Shown in pieces: positions 16,741 through 21,473 of a stretch of 21,473 bases of DNA (positions within the stretch are counted from its first letter, which is position 1; each line of letters opens with the position of its first letter). The DNA comes from Obelidium mucronatum (lineage: Eukaryota; Chytridiomycota; Chytridiomycetes; Chytridiales; Chytriomycetaceae). Location of the stretch: the NCBI GenBank assembly GCA_025765595.1, contig JAIVFH010000414.1:1-21473 (forward strand). The letters run 5' to 3'. The position numbers were made by a program, and so were the translations under genes. The notes below the pieces were generated by a model. That model saw only the letters and a list, made by a program, of their open reading frames with translations, did not search any database and had not been told where the DNA came from.

Positions 16741-18730
16741 TCAATCTACAAGGGCATCAAATTCAGGAGCTTTTCGGGCCCCAGCGGGTCTCATCAACGA
16801 CGCAGATGAGGTCGCTGATGTGAAGGTTCTTCCTGTTATTTCCCCAGTCCCTTGTCCACGAAATATCTTAGCTTTAACAGCAGCATCTCCACCAGCGACA
16901 ACAATATCATCGTCAAGAGAGCTAAAGTCCGCTTCTGATGTCGTGTTCACTATGGTTTCTTGACTATGTTGCGCATTTTGAACGTATGGTTTTGCCACTG
17001 GAACTGGTGGTGGCGGACGGCGCAAAACTTCCACCTTATCAATGATCTCATGTGCAGGTGAAAAGAGAGGCTCTGGGGGACCCTCTGGCAAATAGCTTCT
17101 ATAAAATCGAATGCTTGGTTAGTCAGAAAATAACGCAAGTCAAAAGAAAATTCACTAAACTCAATCTGTTCCTTCAGAAATGAAACCCAGTCAATCATTT
17201 CTGATTCAGTATTAGCTTTGATTTCGTAGCGTTTGCACGCTATTGGATCGCGTGGGGTTTTGAATATGTCTATAGAAAAGGCGAAGAGGTTGGCCTTTGT
17301 AGAGACAACGTTGACGGTGATTCGACCAGAGTTGTTTAAACATATGCTTGATTCCAGAATTAGTAAGCGGGAGTTTTTCATGCTTCGCGCTTACCTGAAG
17401 TAGGTTGATGGGGCGTCCAAGTCGTTGTAGGCTGGCGTTTCATGCAGCTCTACTTGAAGAGCTTCAGCACTCGGCGGAATGACTGCCACATTCTTTTTAG
17501 AGAAGTTCCATGTATTTTTTTGATCTAGTGCGCGCCTTCTTGCTTCGTCTCCTCTCGCTTTCCCATGCACTTGCTTAAAGCAATGCAAATAGCCCGATTC
17601 TGTCACAACAAACAAGGCTTGGGCCCATCCTGTTCTACTCCAAAAATATTGACGGGACATAACACTTTGTTTTACGATTTTGATTTCTTGGATTTTGTAT
17701 GAAAAATCCGAGAGAGATCTTGTGGTCAACCAGGCTGATTTATCAAACACTTGAGACTCCGCCGCAAAACTCTGAAACGGACTCTGTGACTCCAGAGAAT
17801 TTAAGTGAGTTCGCGCCTGCTGCAAAAGCGCAGTTGTAGCGTCGTGTTGTTGCTCTTTAGCCAAAAGGAAGTCAACAAGAACAATCTTCAACCCATCCAC
17901 AACTTTCTCATCGAATTGTTGAATATCCTTCAATTGCTTTAGCATTGATTCTTGGAAGTCGTTTTCGGAATCAATCATTCCTTTGAGGTGTTTGTAGAGA
18001 ACGCGCTCCGTCAGCCAAGGGTCAACAAAGGATTTGTCTCTCATGTTTGGAGTGCTAACGCGACGCGCTTTCACCTTTTCGTGGAGAGTGATCATTTCGA
18101 TAGTAGACGCATGAGATTTGTTGATTATGCGAGTGAGCGTGTCTGTGTCTGATTTGAAGCTCTTTGATGATTAGGGTTAGCTGTCGGCTGGTCACATGAA
18201 CAAAGAAGCCACCTTAATTTTCCTTATAATTTCTGATTTAAGGTCCAAAAGCAATCGGTAGCACGTATCATTCATGGCTCGCTCAAATTTTAAATGCTGG
18301 TCAGATATCTTTGAAAGCGAGTGCTGAATCACATCAATTGGAATCAGAGTCGAAGTTTCTGGAATGAAGCTCAGATTTAAGACATTTTTTCATCGAGCTG
18401 TATTCTCACTAACCGAACGTTACAGTCTTATGTGTAGTTGTTCCTAGCCTCTGTAGTCTGTCGGCAAGTTTTGTGTATTCTCTGGCAGATTCTTTCTCGA
18501 TATTCTGGATCGCGGTAATAAAAACAAGTAGCTCCTATAATGTCAATCCGTCAGTTTCGTGTACAATTAATGCGGGTTGTATTTACCTCAACAATATTCT
18601 TCCACGCCATCATTCTGGTCAACACCAGCGGAATCTTTTCGCTTTGCAGTGCCGAATGCGGCCACAGCTGGGTGACTTCCGGCAGTGACGCCCCTCTCGG
18701 CGAACGTACACAAAGTGTTGCCGCGCTCAT
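16741..18730 (-). CDS. BAR-PH membrane adaptor, Slm/Ask10-type
   Basis: Six exons, 18730-18587, 18534-18414, 18358-18213, 18161-17395, 17346-17161 and 17098-16741 (introns 52, 55, 51, 48 and 62 nt), give 573 residues. The N-terminal two thirds is a helical BAR/F-BAR-like region: IPLVLTRMMAWKNIVE, then IEKESAREYTKLADRLQRLG, FERAMNDTCYRLLLDLKS and DPWLTERVLYKHLKGM. A PH domain follows (about residues 290-455, from MSRQYFWSRTGWAQALFVV to EMIDWVSFLKEQI), split by two introns. The C-terminus is Pro/Ala/Ser-rich and disordered. The order and motifs match yeast Slm1/Slm2 and Ask10, which bind PI(4,5)P2 at the plasma membrane and act in TORC2 and stress signalling. That role here is inferred. An upstream in-frame ATG at 18772 is possible. 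The gene is convergent with PFN4 and divergent from the bHLH gene. Confidence 0.88.
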
Positions 18731-18830
18731 TTTTTGTTTTGTTTTTTTGGCAATTTTTCTCCTCATCTCCACTTTTTTTCTAAGTTTCAGTTTTTTCCAA
18801 AAGGAGCCTTCTCGTTGCCCCCCAAAATCT
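18731..18830. promoter_or_regulatory. 100-bp divergent promoter interval, BAR-PH and bHLH genes
   Basis: These 100 bases separate the two start codons and consist largely of T-rich tracts on the plus strand. No TATA or CCAAT box is evident. A CTAAGTTTCAG sequence at about 18780-18790 could be a branch site and acceptor of a 5' UTR intron of the bHLH gene. Confidence 0.4.
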
Positions 18831-20436
18831 ATGGATGCCTTTGGCTATGCACTCGGATCCAACGATGCATCAGACTACAACGGGCTCTTGTTTTCAGACT
18901 CGGGGAACTCGCAGCAGCAGGAGGAGGCGTTCGCTAAGCTGCACTCGCTGGACGGGTCAACAGCCTCAAACAACCCGCCGCTGCTCACGCTCAACAATTC
19001 TCTCGGATGGGATCAACAGAACGACTACGATATGGCTCCGTTCATGAATGGCGAAGGGTTTTCGCAAATGTCCTCTGATTCAGTCAACTTCATGGACTTG
19101 CTGTCTCGCAGTAGCACGTATGATTCAGCGGAATTGATGGAGTCAGATCATTCAACTGGCGGCAGTAAAAACCAGTCAACTATCTTATCGGCGGACAGTC
19201 TGCTGAACTCGCCAAAGAAATCTGTCAGCTTGAAACCCCACAGTCCTCACTCCCTGCTGAAACATGTACCCAAAGCCAAACTATTATCGGAAATGAAAAA
19301 GTCACACGACTCTTCTTTTAACGATAGTTTTCAAGGTCGAATGACTCCCTCTCAAATTATGGGTTCCCAAATAAGTTCTCTAGAAGATGAATCTGTAGAA
19401 CGACCGTCATCCCATTTTACCCACCACCGCTCAGTTTCATCATGGGATATCTGCAATTCTCCTCTGTTTCCTCAGCCTTTTGCATCTCCGCTTGCTTTCA
19501 GCTCCTCGATACCTTCTATAGCACCTTCCATGATGTCAACTCCTTCATTGGCTGCCGCCAACCATCCAACCGCATCAGGATCCTCGAGTCTTTCAGCCAC
19601 CCTTGCATCAGTGCAATTGAATCCAACACTTTTCACTCAAATGCTCGTATCACCAGCCCTTAACCCTCAACCGCAAGCCACACACTTGCCGCCATCATCC
19701 ATTATATTTTCGCCAAGTCTTCCTCCTGCATCTGCATGGTCATCTGCAGGTCAAGAGCAGTATCAACAGTCTCTGAGAAAGAGTCCTATGCTGAATGGTT
19801 ATTTTTCGCCGCCATCAGCGCTGGGTCCCAATCGACTGCCAAATCTTCAATCTTTGGCGGATCATGCTGTTTCTTTATCGTCTTCATCGTCATCCTCGTT
19901 TTCTTCGCCTTCTTCCTCTTCAGCCACTCCTCTCAGTTCAGCTGCTGCGCTAGAAGAACTCAAAAGGAAGAAACTGACACCAGCCAAGCGAAGAAAACAG
20001 AAAGTTCCTGTCGTATTGTACGTTTTAGTTGCACCTCGCTGGTGTTTACTTTTATTTAGCTTATTTTCTAAATTGTTGTTTCATTCAACATTCTCAGAAC
20101 GCCAGAGGAAACTGAAAAGATCAAGATTGAAAGAAAAGAGGCCGAAAAGCAGCGGCGGGATGCACTCAAGAATGGCTTGGATGAATTGAAGGGGATGCTA
20201 CCAAAGTCAATGCTTCCAGAAAAGTCTCCCAGTCAACAGCTTATACTCGAAAGAGGTACAGTTTTTTTTGGCGTTTCTATTTTTTTCCAGCGACAATAGT
20301 TTTGATGTTTACACGTTTTTTTTTTTTCGTTTCAGTGTTTGATTACGTCACCGATCTTCAACGGCAGGAGCAGGAGAAGCTTCAACTGATTAGGAATCTT
20401 GAACAAGAGATTGCCGAAGCAAAGCTGACCCAGTAG
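18831..20436 (+). CDS. bHLH transcription factor with long Ser-rich N-terminus
   Basis: Three exons, 18831-20017, 20098-20255 and 20336-20436 (both introns 80 nt), give 481 residues. The first 370 or so are low-complexity, Ser/Pro/Asn/Gln-rich, with a poly-Ser run before KKLTPAKRRKQK, a likely nuclear signal. The bHLH follows at the C-terminus: basic region ERKEAEKQRRD, helix 1 LKNGLDELKGMLP, a loop with KSPSQQ, and helix 2 LILERVFDYVTDLQ, then a short coiled coil ending the protein. Splicing exon 2 to exon 3 restores LILERVFDYV. E9 and R13 of the E-box-reading HxxxExxxR triad are present, but position 5 is Arg rather than His. The frame is open further upstream to 18540, but that part is antisense to BAR-PH exon 1. 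The start at 18831 is chosen because it opens the acidic, Ser-rich domain. An AATAAA lies at 20504-20509. Confidence 0.9.
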
Positions 20437-20445
20437 CTTTCTGTC

Positions 20446-20700
20446 CTATATATAAGTTATTCTTGTTGTTTCTTTATTCCTTTTGCAGTAGTACCACGCT
20501 TGTAATAAAAATAGATATATCAGTGTCCCACTTATCCAGAGAATAAACTGAGACACACAAATGTCTTGATTTGAGATGAGTTGCGTGCTGATAATGATGG
20601 GAGCTTGTATCTGTGAGGAGAGTTTATCCAGGCAATGATCAATCCTGACAATCAGCAATGCTACTAGCAGTCCGTTGAATTTTAAAAACAGGCATATCAT
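20446..20700 (-). CDS. Small hydrophobic ORF, possible membrane protein
   Basis: This is an 84-codon frame from the ATG at 20700. It has two hydrophobic segments (FNGLLVALLIVRI near the start, and QFILWISGTLIYLFLLQAW near the end) and a basic tail. It overlaps the presumed 3' UTR of the bHLH gene on the opposite strand, and its family is not recognised. A T-rich UTR read backwards could produce such a frame by chance, so it is only a candidate. The rest of 20437-20928 shows no other gene. Confidence 0.2.
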   Translation of the reverse strand: MICLFLKFNGLLVALLIVRIDHCLDKLSSQIQAPIIISTQLISNQDICVSQFILWISGTLIYLFLLQAWYYCKRNKETTRITYI

Positions 20701-20928
20701 CTTCCGTACTACAGCCAACTACCAATCCCACCTGTGCGACAATTTGGCAACAATTAGAAAAAAGCGTGGCACATTCCAGCCCACACGCATGCCTCATCAA
20801 ATTATTTCAATGAAGCCAAACAACCACTAAACAACCCTTCACAGAAAAAAAACGTTGAAACTTGCCAATGAGCACCTGGACTCTACCGGAACTGGTGGCC
20901 CGATTGCAGTCGACCAACATCAAACAAC

Positions 20929-21461
20929 ATGGACATGAGCGACCATCTTTCTCTCTCAACAGAAATGGAAATGATGGCGCCGTTTTCCAACTCACTGCTA
21001 GTGTCACAGCGATACCAACAGTCCCCAATGGGCTGGGTCTGAGTCTGGGGATTCAAAATGGAAACAACAGCTCTTGATGGAACAGCCTGTCAAGCGGTGG
21101 ATCATCACAACCAGGATATGAGACACTCAACAACCTTGCCACAACTGCAAACAATCAATTTCAATACGATGAACAATCCAATCCCTTAATCACACCCTTA
21201 CCTCCCCGACGACCAAGCAGTTCTACGAGACGTGGCAGCCTTGCTGCAGATCTACTCTCCCAAAGACGCTCTTCCATCAACTTTAAGCCTTTCCCATACA
21301 ATCAACCGACGCGAATGACACCGAATCAGATCTTGGCGGCAACCTCTGTGATTTCAACCTCGTCTCTTCAAGGGGAATACAGATTCCCTTCGTCCACCTC
21401 TTCAAACAACATGTCCGACGATCAGGATGAATTCGCCGCAGCAGCAGCTACCACCCATTGA
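20929..21461 (+). CDS. Unresolved Ser/Asn/Gln-rich reading frame, broken or spliced
   Basis: Two frames look partly coding. One opens at the ATG 20929 (MDMSDHLSLSTEMEMM...) and stops at 21040. The other is open from about 20862, meets one TGA at 21075-21077, then stays open for 127 codons to the TGA at 21459. That second part is rich in Ser, Thr, Asn and Gln and carries three RRxS motifs (PPRRPSSSTRRGS and QRRSS), the consensus for protein kinase A. One low-confidence model joins the first frame to the second at donor 21037 and an acceptor just before the codons TLNNLATT, about 85 nt. The gene may continue beyond the window. No family is recognised; the composition suggests a regulatory or otherwise disordered protein. 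Confidence 0.4.
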
Positions 21462-21473
21462 ACCCCCACAGAC

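Noticed and set aside
18540..18830. N-terminal extension of the bHLH protein from an ATG at 18540
   Set aside because: This stretch is antisense to exon 1 and intron 1 of the BAR-PH gene, which is firmly supported, and it has no similarity to the Ser-rich domain.
1..21473. CRISPR array, prophage or bacterial mobile island
   Set aside because: There are no regularly spaced repeats, no phage genes, and the genes are intron-containing eukaryotic housekeeping genes.

Overview
The window looks like nuclear DNA of a zoosporic, chytrid-like fungus. The evidence is eukaryotic gene structure (35 short GT-AG introns that I could place, 46 to 97 nt), a set of conserved fungal housekeeping genes, a profilin of the PFN4 type known from flagellated lineages, a plant-type (GxIP) leucine-rich repeat protein and a SWIM/MULE-type transposon-derived protein. 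Gene models were built by joining open frames at splice sites so that conserved family motifs run through without a break. No homology search was possible, so names rest on motif recognition.

Left part, 1 to 6400: about 2 kb with no convincing gene, apart from a possible truncated 3' end at 1-156 and a structured GC-rich island at 1500-1760. Then a transposon-related SWIM zinc-finger gene on the minus strand, a divergent F-box-like/LRR gene on the plus strand, and a four-exon LicD-type membrane protein.

Middle part, 6400 to 16700: very compact. An intronless, very GC-rich, GPI-anchored cysteine-rich surface protein gene (plus) converges on MIP1, the mitochondrial DNA polymerase gamma (minus). 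Upstream of MIP1, on the same strand and almost touching, lie SGF29 (SAGA Tudor reader), VMA22 (V-ATPase assembly) and TAD1 (tRNA adenosine deaminase), with 22, 49 and 33 nt between coding regions. TAD1 is divergent from FEN1, with only 41 nt between start codons, and FEN1 is followed 93 nt later by a profilin-4-like gene.

Right part, 16700 to 21473: a BAR-PH (Slm/Ask10-type) membrane adaptor on the minus strand, divergent across 100 nt from a Ser-rich bHLH transcription factor. The window ends in an unresolved Ser/Asn/Gln-rich reading frame interrupted by one in-frame TGA.

No operon-like pathway is evident. The neighbours are unrelated housekeeping functions (mitochondrial DNA replication, chromatin reading, V-ATPase assembly, tRNA editing, flap endonuclease, cytoskeleton, membrane signalling). 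What stands out is the compaction: shared poly(A) and promoter space, and stop codons embedded in AATAAA. Other points for a second look are an apparent one-base frameshift inside the conserved FEN1 core, the profilin-4-like gene in a fungus, and an internally duplicated 12-cysteine surface protein.
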